DNA of 64,000 nt. It comes from Anadara kagoshimensis (taxonomy: Eukaryota > Mollusca > Bivalvia > Arcoida > Arcidae). Every line of letters begins with the position of its first letter. Positions within the stretch are counted from its first letter, which is position 1. The stretch is taken from positions 41,511,076 through 41,575,075 of the forward strand of contig CM037870.1 in the NCBI GenBank assembly GCA_021292105.1, given 5' to 3'. The translations under genes were made by a program, and so were the position numbers. Under the pieces are notes generated by a model. The model was not told the DNA's origin and made no database searches. It saw only the letters and a list, made by a program, of their open reading frames with translations. Positions 26,501-42,895 of this stretch are shown here, in pieces.

Positions 26501-26633
26501 CGTCCCACAAAACGGAAACTGTTTTATCACCAGATTCTGATTGGTCAACAATTGTCCCGAGATGCCCTTCTCCGCCATCTTGCTCCTTGCTTGACCAATC
26601 AGGTCCCCTTACTACACGAGTACCAATATACAT
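6635..26633 (-). CDS. MIB-type / ankyrin / PARP fusion protein (18 exons, 955 aa)
   Basis: Exons read on the minus strand: 26633-26429, 25864-25693, 24742-24630, 24184-23987, 22643-22519, 21922-21815, 21010-20921, 20450-20276, 18750-18635, 15818-15670, 15178-15022, 14149-13992, 13432-13297, 12185-12083, 11589-11522, 10631-10486, 9751-9497, 7028-6635. Every junction has AG/GT boundaries and phases join without a stop (2868 nt). The order is MIB_HERC2 (about 3-68), ZZ finger (70-118), second MIB_HERC2 (143-215), MIB REP modules (230-395), ankyrin array (about 408-740), PARP catalytic domain (about 757-955). Residues 1-740 are colinear with mind bomb E3 ligases, which then carry RING fingers; none is visible here. 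By family knowledge the front half would bind substrates and the end would transfer ADP-ribose from NAD+. An in-frame stop at 26658-26660 supports the ATG at 26633. The exon model is inferred; the individual domains are clear. Confidence 0.85.
8161..8402. mobile_element. Inverted-repeat element (family B), 242 bp
   Basis: Ends GCAAACAACATTGACCTGTC and GACAGGTCACTGTTGTTTG are inverted repeats of about 35 bp, the same termini as the 2.1-kb element at 16.2-18.2 kb. Confidence 0.75.
8706..8960. repeat. Dispersed repeat holding (GA)n and a C18 run
   Basis: GGGGGTTGCAACCCCCCC, (GA)n at 8762-8825, a poly-C tract at 8861-8878, then CGGGGCTCTGCCC and TCCTGGATCCGCCC. The two spurious RE/SL-repeat ORFs here come from the microsatellite. 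Confidence 0.75.
9202..9397. mobile_element. MITE-like element with TIR CTACTGTAAACG, copy 2
   Basis: Left TIR intact (CTACTGTAAACG), right TIR degraded (CACGCGGCAGTAAA). The interior matches the copy at 6136-6336. Confidence 0.65.
9981..10020. repeat. (CATA)n/(CG)n/(TG)n compound microsatellite
   Basis: CATACATACATACATACG followed by CACGCGCGCGCG and TGTGTG. Confidence 0.9.
10486..18750 (-). CDS. Exons 9-16: MIB-like ankyrin repeat array
   Basis: Exons 18750-18635, 15818-15670, 15178-15022, 14149-13992, 13432-13297, 12185-12083, 11589-11522 and 10631-10486 encode about eight to nine ankyrin repeats. Clear examples are DGNTPLHICVKK, KGITPLHLAVIENRP, GGTAVHDAISNEQ, LQQTPLHLAVKAGHLPMAEF and DKDGNTPLHATQILQT. 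The final partial repeat (NKVKKSPLDIAPQ) matches the last ankyrin unit before the RINGs in MIB1/2, so the array is complete in the mind bomb sense. Intron 9, between 18635 and 15818, holds the 2.1-kb inverted-repeat element. Ankyrin arrays bind protein partners; none can be inferred here. Confidence 0.88.
11310..11455 (-). repeat. Dispersed repeat family A, 3' part, minus orientation
   Basis: GTCCAGGGTAATTTTGGATAC and ATTGTGATGACGGCCATAAA match the minus-oriented copy near 47.7 kb. Confidence 0.6.
14934..15018. repeat. (GA)n microsatellite touching the exon 11 donor of MIB-PARP
   Basis: Imperfect GA run ending three bases from the donor at 15021/15020. The transcript reads GTAACTCTCTCTCTC immediately after the exon. 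Confidence 0.9.
16656..16787 (+). pseudogene. Truncated THAP-like ORF (43 aa) inside the inverted-repeat element
   Basis: It reads MPYVSGGGKRCVIVGCHNNQ, then KKIYEWKK and a stop soon after. The C-x4-C near the start followed by NNQKK.. is the pattern of THAP domains in transposon proteins. Later zinc ligands are not kept in frame. Confidence 0.45.
17186..17615 (-). pseudogene. Decayed YqaJ-like exonuclease domain fragment
   Basis: Two overlapping minus frames carry pieces of one domain. The first (17615-17355) has ASPDGIV and LLEIKCPLKP, the catalytic Asp and E-x-K of the YqaJ/lambda-exonuclease nuclease fold. The second (17458-17186) has GYYHKVQMQMHCT, CKFFVW and YDEEFINQLLP, the following helix and strand. 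A frameshift near 17460 separates them. Such genes are carried by DNA elements in many invertebrates. It is not intact. Confidence 0.65.
18380..18490 (-). mobile_element. SINE core fragment, internally duplicated
   Basis: Two tandem copies of a 48-bp unit (CCGGAGTGTCAGGA...CGCCTG..TTCGTCAAG). On the minus strand this reads GGCGGTTTTCTCCTGACACTCCG, close to the core of the SINE at 28.7 kb. Confidence 0.4.
19009..19207. mobile_element. MITE (family I) with TIR CTGTCGAAAGTTTAACA
   Basis: Left CCTGTCGAAAGTTTAACAC and right ATGTTAAACTTTCGACAG are inverted repeats; AAGCTAACGAA and TTCGTTAGCT extend the pairing. Related copies lie at 23528-23736, 10738-10866 and (reversed) 59420-59545. Confidence 0.75.
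19755..20110 (+). repeat. Dispersed repeat family A, copy at 19.8 kb
   Basis: Colinear with 4035-4390: AATACGCTATGGT, TTATACAACGAAGCAAG, TTTTATGGCCATCATCGC, AGACAGGAGGTGCTTAC, TTCCGGAGCAACCGGCC, ending in ACATGGATTGGTATG. Confidence 0.75.
20276..22643 (-). CDS. Exons 5-8: MIB REP (SH3-like) modules
   Basis: Exons 22643-22519, 21922-21815, 21010-20921 and 20450-20276 encode two copies of the MIB repeat: ELTIGDKVQVHLTQSQ...GVWSDAMSQ with QTGTVVQIIVAGLVRVQYQDG, then KGDLVRVFGDK...GHGGWSDNYNQ with TLGKLGRVVHVDDDGDVSVH. The GHGGW..(A/N) and LG.(V/L)G.V signatures match the two REP units of mind bomb proteins. The last exon ends in a proline/lysine-rich linker (EKAPPLPENLHKKK). Junctions are phase 0 up to exon 8, which ends in phase 1. 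Confidence 0.87.
20543..20584. repeat. (AG)n microsatellite
   Basis: Uninterrupted AG dinucleotides in MIB-PARP intron 7, near exon 8. Confidence 0.97.
22385..22430 (+). ncRNA. Hammerhead ribozyme-like motif, copy 1
   Basis: GCAATA, core CTGATGA (22392-22398), stem II GGAAT/ATTTC with loop TCG, intact GAAAC (22412-22416), ATC at the cleavage triplet, then TAGTGC. Stem I has one mismatch. It is the only copy keeping both CTGATGA and GAAAC with a stem II. It lies in MIB-PARP intron 5, antisense to the gene. Confidence 0.6.
22759..22988. mobile_element. MITE (family H) with ~30-bp TIR
   Basis: Left TCGTTCGAAGCTTGATTAG and right CTAATCAAACTTCGAACGA are inverted repeats, with pairing continuing through TTTAATCA and CTGATT. 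AT-rich interior, no coding. Confidence 0.75.
23528..23736. mobile_element. MITE (family I), second copy
   Basis: CTGTCGAAAGTTTAACAC at the left and GGTGTTAAACTTTTAACAG at the right, with TCTCGACAGC blocks inside, as in the copy at 19 kb. Confidence 0.7.
23801..23938 (+). pseudogene. C-terminal end of a non-LTR retrotransposon reverse transcriptase
   Basis: Frame from 23801 to the TAG at 23936-23938 ends STWGELVKMAQDRDKWK then TVVLALC, the usual C-terminal signature of RTE/CR1-type ORF2 proteins. A GTAGGTAGGTAA-like tail follows. It lies 48 bp from exon 4 of the MIB-PARP gene, on the opposite strand: a 5'-truncated LINE insertion. Confidence 0.6.
23987..26633 (-). CDS. Exons 1-4: MIB_HERC2, ZZ zinc finger, second MIB_HERC2
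   Basis: Exon 1 (26633-26429) begins MYIGTRVVRGPDW and continues EQDGGEGHLGTI, the MIB_HERC2 signature, close to mind bomb 1/2. Exon 2 (25864-25693) has paired cysteines CSGC, CLDC and CTKC followed by HDVNH, the ZZ finger that follows the first MIB_HERC2 in MIB proteins, with the conserved WGIRW stretch. Exon 3 (24742-24630) starts the second MIB_HERC2 (VTRGPHWEWRNTDG) and exon 4 (24184-23987) completes it (GGDGSEGIIDEICDW). In mind bomb proteins these modules bind the tails of Notch ligands; whether this protein does so is not known. Exon phases are 1, 2, 1, 1. Confidence 0.9.
25452..25633. mobile_element. MITE (family C) with TIR ACAGTC.AACCTGTCTTTAAAGG
   Basis: ACAGTCCAACCTGTCTTAAAGG at the left mirrors CCTTTAAAGACAGGTTTGAC at the right. 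The interior has ACCTGCTTTTAAAGG and TTCCCTTGGG. Other copies: 28917-29290 (interrupted) and 63310-63497. Confidence 0.8.
25975..26170 (-). repeat. Dispersed repeat family A, minus orientation
   Basis: CACAATTCCAAAAGCGAAG, GTTAAACACGTGAGCTTTC, GGGAATGAAAGGAACATG match other reversed copies (43.6, 47.6, 59.6 kb). Confidence 0.6.
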
Positions 26634-26666
26634 CTTAAACGAAACACAGATGCCAGCTTAATTGAA

Positions 26667-26668
26667 AA

Positions 26669-26715
<47 letters not shown>

Positions 26716-26716
26716 A
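26667..26716. repeat. (AAAT)n microsatellite next to MIB-PARP exon 1
   Basis: About 12 AAAT units 34 bp upstream of the proposed start codon. If transcription begins further upstream it lies in the 5' UTR. Confidence 0.97.
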
Positions 26717-26780
26717 ATTTCATTTAATTTATACACATAAATGTTAATAAAAGCCGTAACCCCAGACGCACACATAGTAT

Positions 26781-27510
26781 AATAACATACGTGGCGAGTG
26801 TTGCTGGCTAAACAGGAGGCGGTTACCCGTCCGGAGCACCTGGCCTCACTTCCCTGATAAAAGCTCACGTGTTTCAACTAATTTGGCAGCTTCAAAGTTT
26901 TTACTTTGCTTTGGGTTTGTAGTTTGGACGTGGATGGATTGGTATGTTTGTTTTTACTTTGCTTTTGGATTGTGGTTTTGACATGGATGGATTGGTATGT
27001 TTGTTTGTTTTCACTTTCCTTTGGAATTGCGGTTTGGACATGGATGGATTGGTATGTTTGTTTTTACTTTGCTTTTGGATTGTGGTTTTGACATAAATGG
27101 ATTGGTATGTTTATTTGTTTTCACTTTCCTTTGGGATTGCGGTTTGGACATGGATGGATTGGTATGTTTGTTTTAACTTTCCTTTGGGGTTGCGGGTTGG
27201 ACATGGATGGATTGGTATGTTTGTTTTACTTTGCTTTGGGATTGTGGTTTAGATATGGATGGGTTGGTATGTTTGTTTTACTTTGCTTTGGGATCGTGTT
27301 TTGGACATGGATGGATTGGTATGTTTGTTTTCACTTTCCTTTGGGGTTGCGGTTTAGACATGGATGGATTGGTATGCTTGTTTTCACTTTCCTTTGGGGT
27401 TGCGGTTTAGACATGGATGGATTGGTATGTTTGTTTTCACTTTCCTTTGGGATTGCGGTTTGGACATGGATGGATTGGTATGCCTTTGGGATTGCGGTCT
27501 GGACATGTTT
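26781..27510 (+). repeat. Family A copy whose 3' end expanded into a ~60-bp minisatellite
   Basis: From 26795 it reads as family A (AACAGGAGGCGGTTACC, CCGGAGCACCTGGCCTC). From about 26895 the terminal piece (ACATGGATGGATTGGTATG, TTTGTTTTCACTTTCC, TTTGGGATTGCGGTTTGG) repeats about ten times. Several frames stay open and give spurious MDWYVCF repeats. Confidence 0.85.
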
Positions 27511-28664
27511 GTTTTTGAAAATTCTATTCAGTTTCCTGTATTGTGCTTTTGTAGGACCTTACTTTAACAACTAGTCCCCAATAACGCGTGGGGAGGAGTG
27601 GGGATTGATTGTTATAATAAGCTAGCCTTCATGTCCAAAGGTTTCTCAACTCTATGGGTTCATCCTGACCAATCAAAAGTGAGAACGTTATGGGTTCACC
27701 CTGGCCGATCAAAGTTCCTTGTAATAGGTTTTTACCTGGTTGGCTCAGTATCTGTGTAATGGACTGAGTGGTCTGCGATGCTTATATGCAACTTTTGGCG
27801 AATGTACTAGCACTCTAAATGTCACCTTAAGTACACACTAATACAAAACAGATCATAAATATTAGCACAGATACACGCATCACATAAATGTATGATTAGG
27901 ATCGTCTTTGAGAAGAATAAGAAAATTGTCTCGATCGTCGTGGATTGTAGCAAATCTGTTGTATCGACGTAAAACGACATTGAACAAACCGATAACGCGA
28001 ATATTTGATGTATGAATAAGCATGTGACCTTACAAACTATATACATATTTATATAAGGTTATCGTAATGTATTCAAATCATGCATGTACGTGAAGAGAAG
28101 AGACAATATGTTTATACCAATTTCAGAAGACGGTGATGTGAATTTCATACCCGTACATAATGTATCTCCGAAAATCTGTCTCTCTCTCTCTCTCTGCGTG
28201 TGTTAAATTTTACCTGGGTATATGTTGTCATGTAACATCTAAGTCAGCCATTTGTAAACAATTTTACTTCCTCTTTCGATTTGAAAAAACGGCTCTTAAA
28301 TTTATGATAGTATACCTGTGCATTTAAACTAGAGTTATCTACCTTTATATAACCCGGTACAATAACCGACAATAGTGATCAATCACTCGTATCAAATATA
28401 TAAAGTGTAACGAATGACTAAATGTAAACAGCATAACTTCTGATCCACATGCATATTATATACTCGGAATTGAAGACGAAACTATAGCGACAGGCGGACA
28501 TTTATATGCACAGGGTGACAATATGTACCCTCATTGTCCAACCAGTGTCGATTAGTTTAAAGTTTCAAACATATAGAGGTGTGTTTTTAGCTGTGGTTTT
28601 AATCCATCAAACATTTTCCATAAACGTTTTACTTCAACAATACCCTTATTATAACTCTCTAAAA

Positions 28665-28910
28665 TGTTACGGGGTATCAGTGGCTAAGTGATTCAAAACA
28701 CGCACTTACGGACCACGGTGCCTCTCACAACCTAGGCTCGAATCTCACTCGGGACAGATCCTAGTGTGAAAAAGTTTGTCAGTGTGCCGGAGGTCGCTGG
28801 TTTTATCCGGCCACTCTGGTTTCCTCCACCAACTTAAAACTGCTAGTCTCGAAATTTTTGAAAGAATTTTGAATTGTGCGTAAAACCCTATTATTCCACT
28901 CTACTTTACA
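28665..28910 (+). mobile_element. tRNA-derived SINE with metazoan core
   Basis: A tRNA-related head with A box (TGGCTAAGTGA) and B box (GGCTCGAATCTC) is followed by a core reading 'gtgccggaggtcgctggt' and 'ctggtttcctccacca', the Meta-type core seen in many bivalve SINEs. An AT-rich tail follows. Confidence 0.7.
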
Positions 28911-28916
28911 TCATGT

Positions 28917-29290
28917 ACAGTTGAACCTGTCTTAAAGGCCACCTATATATAAGGCTAACATGTCGCGTTTAAAAGGCCAGTGAAATTTTGTACCAATGGA
29001 GTTCGCCGCTGTACCACGTGATCAATACCTCTTAACGTTTGTGCGGAACATTTTGGAAAACGTCAATATCACAAATTCCCAGAATAACGTATTTTTACGG
29101 GAAAACGTAATATTGTGCGATTCTATGTCCACTGGAAACAGGCGTTTTTTCCGTGTTATTGGAACCCATATATAAAGGTCAACTGCTTTTAAAGACCAGT
29201 AAAATTTTATCCCAATTGCTTTTTATTCGCGTTTTTCTAAATTGTATACAAGGACCGCCTTCCCATTATGGCCATTATATAGTTGTAAGC
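28917..29290. mobile_element. Family C MITE interrupted by a family D element
   Basis: Left ACAGTTGAACCTGTCTTAAAGG and later AGACCAGTAAAATTTTATCCC are family C. Between them, from about 29005, GAGTTCGCCGCTGTACCACG is the terminus of family D (39451-39629). Confidence 0.65.
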
Positions 29291-29439
29291 GTCCTCTGTA
29301 GCGGCCACAGGTGGCCTACTCGTTTTCGAACTCTACAGAGGTGTCTTTAGCGTGCACTGAGACACGAGACCTCGGTTTTGAGTGTTATTCGAAAGACTAT
29401 TGTAGTACTGTAGGCTTTTTACAGCTCTAGTATGGACAG

Positions 29440-29560
29440 GAGATAAAATTCATCTCAGAAAATTTCCGAGTTCCGAGTGGAGTTCGAACCCACAATCCTT
29501 CACTTAGAAAGCGAATGACAGTATCACTCGACCATATCCGACCAAGTTCCAAATTTCGTT
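29440..29560 (-). mobile_element. tRNA-like sequence on the minus strand
   Basis: Read on the minus strand it gives GGTCGAGTGATACTGTC and later TGTGGGTTCGAACTCC, i.e. A- and B-box-like promoters of a tRNA-derived SINE. It sits 0.4 kb upstream of guanylate cyclase 1. Confidence 0.45.
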
Positions 29561-29945
29561 CACCGTTCATACGTAACAGTATACACTCCTCTGTTTGATA
29601 TATATTTATAGATATGTTTGTTTACAGCCAATATCGTTTCTTGAGTTACACAACATCTATATAAATTATCTTGACATTTAATCAGACAGGTCTTTCTAAC
29701 TAGGTATCTTCATTTCAGCATCAAAGCCGAAGTAATTTTGCGACATCATGGTTGAAAACAAGTAAATTCTAATATTGATCAGGAAGAGTGGTTAGATAAG
29801 CTGGTTGGTGTACATGTATGTATATAATACTTGATAATTACCAGATACAGGGATAATCCTGATAGCTACCAAACAACAACTAATAAAAAGAAAATAAGTG
29901 AGGATTATATACTGTTATGTATAAAAATAAACGATATTTGGTTAA

Positions 29946-37351
<7,406 letters not shown>

Positions 37352-37508
37352 CGCACTGATACTATAGCTACTTAACCAGTAAATATTGATATATTTAGTG
37401 CACCAAAATTATAAGGAAAGGTTATGGAAAATAGATAGTGTATCGAAATCAACCAACATACCGGTATATTGAAACTATGTATTGTGCTAGATTAAAAGGT
37501 ATATTGAA

Positions 37509-37514
37509 AATAAA
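37509..37514 (+). terminator. Candidate polyadenylation signal for guanylate cyclase 1
   Basis: AATAAA 158 bp after the stop codon in the 1.2-kb gap between the two convergent cyclase genes. Confidence 0.35.
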
Positions 37515-37929
37515 CGGTTTATTGGTGCTAAACTATGTATATGGGAAACAAGAACTACTGCAGATTCAAATACTGCATCTAAACTTATTAGTGAATATGT
37601 TTATTTATAAAGGATAAAATACCAAACAAAAGCAAGTAAATGTACATATTTATGAAAATCCATACAGAAAAATATACAATAGTAGATGTGTTAGAAAGAT
37701 GTTATTCACTCAAAAAGCAAATTTGACAAATTGCTAAGTTATACCCATTATGTGTGCTTTAAAACATGCAGAGCCTTTTTTACAGACAGCAACAAACTCG
37801 AATGTAACAAGAAGTTCGATCAAGAAACCAACAAAATATTACATTATCTTTAGAACATTTAATTTATAAACAAAAAATAACAATAATTTCTAATTACAAA
37901 ATATACAATAAATTAACAGACCTGATTTT

Positions 37930-37936
37930 GATATAT

Positions 37937-38000
<64 letters not shown>
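37930..38000. repeat. (TA)n microsatellite between the two cyclase genes
   Basis: About 70 bp of TA with one shift, in the 1.25-kb convergent gap. Confidence 0.97.
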
Positions 38001-38002
<2 letters not shown>

Positions 38003-38132
38003 AGTCCATCAAATGTTGATGTGTGAAATTACATATAAATCTGTATCCGAAACTTTTTGACAGTAAATCCTATTATGAAAATGTCTGAATCAGCCATGTA
38101 ATAAAATTTAATTCATTGTCACATATATTTTA

Positions 38133-38133
<1 letters not shown>

Positions 38134-38174
<41 letters not shown>
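38134..38174. repeat. (CA)n microsatellite between the two cyclase genes
   Basis: About 20 CA units. Confidence 0.97.
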
Positions 38175-38176
<2 letters not shown>

Positions 38177-38596
38177 GGTGTCATCTCGTTATAAATGTAA
38201 TGGAAATATGAATAAAAATTACAATTACAGTAGAAATTTAAATCATTAATGACATTCGTCACTGTCGTACATGTAGATCATAAAATAAAACAGAAATATC
38301 AATATACAAAAGTCAATGTGAATCTGAAGACTAGTAACAATGAGCATGATTTTTACAGTCATTACAAGATAATAAACGCTACAAAACTTTAACAGCATAT
38401 AACAGCTTTTGTTTAAATATATAAACAAACTAAATAAAACAAAATGAATCAGCTCTTCAAAATCGAATGTTTCACAGACAAACTAAACCTTTGTCAATTA
38501 GGGCGGTTTTTGACCTTGTTCTACTGTCCTTGTCCGCGTCGAAGTTCTTTGTCCTTGTTCTCTTTCTTTGCTTTTGGTCTATTGCCTTTGTCCCGT

Positions 38597-39220
38597 TTAG
38601 TGTTTCATCATTTCACCATCACTTCTAAATAACGGAGAGGACTGTGTTCTGAGAACCTTATCTTTATCTTTACATCGTAGACGTTTGACAACATCTGCGT
38701 TAGGACTTCCAAGCAGCCAATATGTTTCCATCAAGCCTTTGCCCTGTTTAAGAACAGATCAAAAGTCGCATATGTACAAATATTTTGGTCCGATTAGAGA
38801 CGGTTCATACGGACCTTCTAAAAAAGTTAAATAGTATATTGGCAATAGTTATTTCGAAAATTAGCAATTATTATTTATATAATTTAGATTATTTGCATTA
38901 ATTATATTGAAGTAAATTAGCAATAGTTTTATAAAAATAATTTAATTTGACATATTTGGTTTTATAAAACTAGAAAACTAGAATATACTTTGATATTTAC
39001 TAAGGTAAACTGTCCGTCTGAAATGTTGATTTTTACAAATAAAAGCAAGTTCATTTTCAATAAAGTTTCAATAAGCCAATAAGATTTGTAGACAGTAACA
39101 GTTTCAGATCAATTCTGTAAATTCAAAATATCTGAATTTAGATTTTAATTTAAAAAAGAATGCCTTAACGCCGTAATGTAAAGTAAAGTGAAATAAAGTA
39201 AAGTAAAGTAAATAAATAAA

Positions 39221-39269
<49 letters not shown>

Positions 39270-42200
39270 CATACCTTCACTTCTATTTCTCCTCTGTACT
39301 CTGTTGTAAAGCCACCGATTTCGTCTAAAGCTGCTTTGCAGAATTTACTGATGTGTATCCTCAATGCTAAATAATATAGATGTATGTCATATTGGCTCGT
39401 ATGGTAAATAAGAACTAGACAAAGTAAGATGTAACTGAAATACATACAATTGGGTTCGCCGCTGTACCACGCGATGCCTCCCTAACGTTTGTCCGGACAA
39501 ATTATTTCTATTGTATATGGAATCATAACATTTCACTTTTTCCCTTAAAATGGTGTTATAACGCAACATAAACATATTTTCAAATACTCGGGGTGTTGTG
39601 TTGACTACGTGGTACAGCGACAAACCCCATTAGACATCGTAACAGTCACCAAGAGTTAAAGCACAACAAAACATTATACTAAATCAAAATTTTAAAACAC
39701 TGCCTATATAAATTTACAAAATATAAATAACATAATTATGTACAGTATTCAAGTTTCAATAGATTCTGAGGTGTTTAACCAGCACGCTGATTTTACAACC
39801 ATGCGATATGCGTTGTACGGACTCTCTGAGCTAGCACTTTAAAGTTGCACTAGGTCCGCTAATACAAGACGGACCTTAAAATAAACTAGCCCACTTCACG
39901 CATGCACGAACCTGGTCTTAGATTAATCCTTTAATATAGATATTAATTAACTTGCTTAGATAAAAAAAATAACTGATGCTACTTAAAATATTACAACAAC
40001 CAATTGTAGAAAAAAGTTAAGAAAACCCAATATGCAAAGTCTGTGGATTGATATGAGATAGTTGGTATTCAAATGACCGTGTAAGCAATTTGGGGGTTCA
40101 CCAGCGTACCACGTTATCAATGCCCTATAACCAAACGGTATGGAAAATTCCTGTAATAACGCCGTTTTTTTAAGGAAAGCAACAACTTAAACAGATACAT
40201 ATCCAATTAATTAGGACTGTTATGGGGTATACCGTGGTAAGATGGTGAACCTTATTTCAAGTTTTACGTAACTTACGTAAACTTGTAGATTCCATTCTGG
40301 ATGCTGTATTCACTGTGTCACCAAATAAACAATATCTCGGCATTTTGTTTCCAACAACTCCTGCAGCACACGGACCTGCATTTATAAAATTTAAACAAAG
40401 TTAATTTTCCGCTCGAGTTTAGAAAAATTGGCGACGGGATGTATCAGTGTATTCCGTCCGTCCGCCTGTCTGTCCGTTCGTAGTGATTTCTGTAAGAAAA
40501 TATAAGTGGTCGGGATTTACAAAACTTTGATACTAAAAAAATACATTATGACCACTTTTCCTCTTGTTATTTGCAAACAAAACTTTAACAATATACTTAG
40601 TTTAACTCATGACATTTCACAATATAAGTGAGGCCGGGTGCCCTGGAAGAGTAAGAAGCATGGAAAAATTTCACGACAAACTATTGTAAAATATGGGTCT
40701 ATATTTCCCCATTACGATAACATATATGACAAAATTAGCAATGCATATTCACAAATGTTTTATATGTTCTTTTTGAGGCTAAGTGCTCTGTGAAAAACAA
40801 GCTGAAAAACTGAAAACAAAAAAGTCGTTTATCAATAAAAACATTAAAAAACAAAACTCGCCATTAAACAATATGTCATACGTGCTTTTTGAGGTTAAGT
40901 CTTCTGTGAAATACAAGCTGAATCAACTGAAAACAAACGTCATTTAATAATAGTTTTTAAATACAATACTCATCATAAAACTTTATGTTTTTTTAAAAAC
41001 ATGTGTGATGGACCGTACTACAGTACAATGTATATACAAATGTACATGATTAGGAATAGGAAAAAGCTACCATCGCTGGTTTTAGTAGAAGTGTTCCTCT
41101 AGTGAAATGAAACATTAGCAACTTGAGTCTCTTTTCCTTTGTAAGTTAAGAATAGTTGTAGGTGAAACGTAAACATATTATGACTTCCATTTTGTAAACC
41201 ACACTTTGAACTACTTTATATGCGGTCGTTTTTCTCCACAGTAATTTAAAGTGAGAAATATAAAGTGGTACTATTTCAATTAAATTATACAAGTATATTG
41301 CCTGAAACGGATGTCTGAACTTGTGGTTGTTATAATTATTAAATTCATAAAAAATAAAAGATGCATAACGTACCTGTGTGACAACCAACCCGGACTTGAA
41401 GTTTTTCCTTTGGTAAATGAGGAATTGAAAACGTCATCGTTCTTGCTATCAAGTCTAACGCCATTAAAGCAATTTCCAAAGCATGTCGATTACCATTAGA
41501 TACAGGGATTCCGCTGACAACCATGTACGCGTCCCCAATAGTCTCAACCTTATATACATCGTATATGTCCAGGCAGTCATCGAAAAACGCATACAGCTTG
41601 TTTAAAAACTCGATTACCTGTATCGGGCTTATCTTAGAAGACATTGTTGTGAAGCCTACTATATCACTGAAGAAAATGGTCGCACTTTCAAAGAACTCCG
41701 CAGCAACAGTTTCTTTACGTTGCAGCTGAAGCGCTACTTCATAGGGCAACATCTGATGAAGCAGCTCCTGTGCTCGCTTCTTTTCAGCATCTAGATTCTT
41801 CGATTTAACCGTTAGGTCTATAGCTATCGTCTGCAACTTTGAAGCAAGTTTATGCAGCATAATAACAACTATAGGAGCAGTAATGGCCGACATGATGAAG
41901 ATAAATACCATCAGTACGACTGTATTCTCCGCCATGTTGGTTTCAGTTTCAATCGAGAGCAGGATATAGTTTTCCAAGTCTGATTTAATTTTGTGAAGTA
42001 TTTCGAGATATGTTAATGCTACATCGACAAATTTATGTCCGAGTTCTACCGATGCATTTGAATAATACGAATAAGCTTTAGATATCTTATTGAAGGTGTC
42101 AAAATCTTCAAAAATTTCAGAATAGTGAGATTTGTGTTTTTCAACTATCTGTTCAGCTACTTGTGAATAACTCTTGGCTGATTCTAAGTGATTGTTTGTC

Positions 42201-42895
42201 ATTTCAGCGTTACATCTGAGGTCGTTATATTCAATCTGGCTTACGTTCCCATGAGTAAAATAGTATTCGCCCACTGTCATATATATCCCAACAGTTTCTT
42301 TTGCTATAACAATGGTTTTATATGCCACGACTTCTTTCCATAAAGTTTTGTGCTCTATTCTGCCTACCAAACTTTGAAAAACATTGACAAAACATGAATT
42401 TATATCAGTATAATATTGTAATATATGAAAATGTATGTCGTTTGCACCAGTTGTTAAGGAGATATTTGCACGTTGTCCTACCAAATATCGCTCTAGGTCG
42501 TCTGAATTTTGAAATCCACAGACTGGCCATTTTGGTATGAACTCCAAGGTATTTATCGTCTGCTGGTACGCTTTCTGTACTTCAACACTATCCTGTTCTC
42601 TGTTATTTTGAAGAGAGTGCATGGTCTGTATTCGTTCAAGTTGAACAGCATGGATAAATTTCCCGATGTTAATTCCAATTTTAACTTGTGCCTTAGCATC
42701 GTCTAACGTAGTTTTGTCATGAAGCGACTCCGCTAGCTGCAGGGCACCAAAAGCAGCAAGTCCACACAAAGGAATGATAACGACCGATACCAGACGACAT
42801 AATAATAAACGTTTGCCAGATGTTGACATCGGATCTGTATAACATTTCCCTCTTACAACGGCAATATTTTCGTGATATTTTTCTCCTCTCGTCAT
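38597..42895 (-). CDS. NIT-type membrane guanylate cyclase, paralogue 2 (4 exons, 619 aa)
   Basis: Exons 42895-41374, 40375-40277, 39366-39275 and 38743-38597, in frame. It begins [14 protein letters not shown] and has the same plan as the plus-strand paralogue: TM1 ([15 protein letters not shown]), helical NIT-like region, TM2 ([17 protein letters not shown]), [14 protein letters not shown] helix, and cyclase domain with [20 protein letters not shown] and [15 protein letters not shown]. Metal-binding Asp, guanine-selecting Glu and Cys, and catalytic Asn/Arg are all kept. Exons 2 and 3 are 99 and 92 nt in both genes with the same phases. The last exon is longer and ends in a basic tail rather than the short C-terminus of paralogue 1. 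The two genes end 1.25 kb apart, tail to tail. Confidence 0.88.
39222..39266. repeat. (CT)n microsatellite next to the exon 3 donor of guanylate cyclase 2
   Basis: On the transcript strand, (GA)n begins eight bases after the donor at 39274 (GTATGACTGAGAGAG). Confidence 0.95.
39451..39629. mobile_element. MITE (family D) with TIR TGGGTTCGCCGCTGTACCACG
   Basis: Left TGGGTTCGCCGCTGTACCAC and right GTGGTACAGCGACAAACCCC are inverted repeats. A degraded copy lies at 40085-40240 (GGGGTTCACCAGCGTACCAC) and another is nested at about 29005. Confidence 0.8.

Noticed and set aside
27107..27574. 155-aa ORF with MDWYVCFHFPLG-type repeats
   Set aside because: Entirely within the 60-bp minisatellite and open in several frames; no domain.
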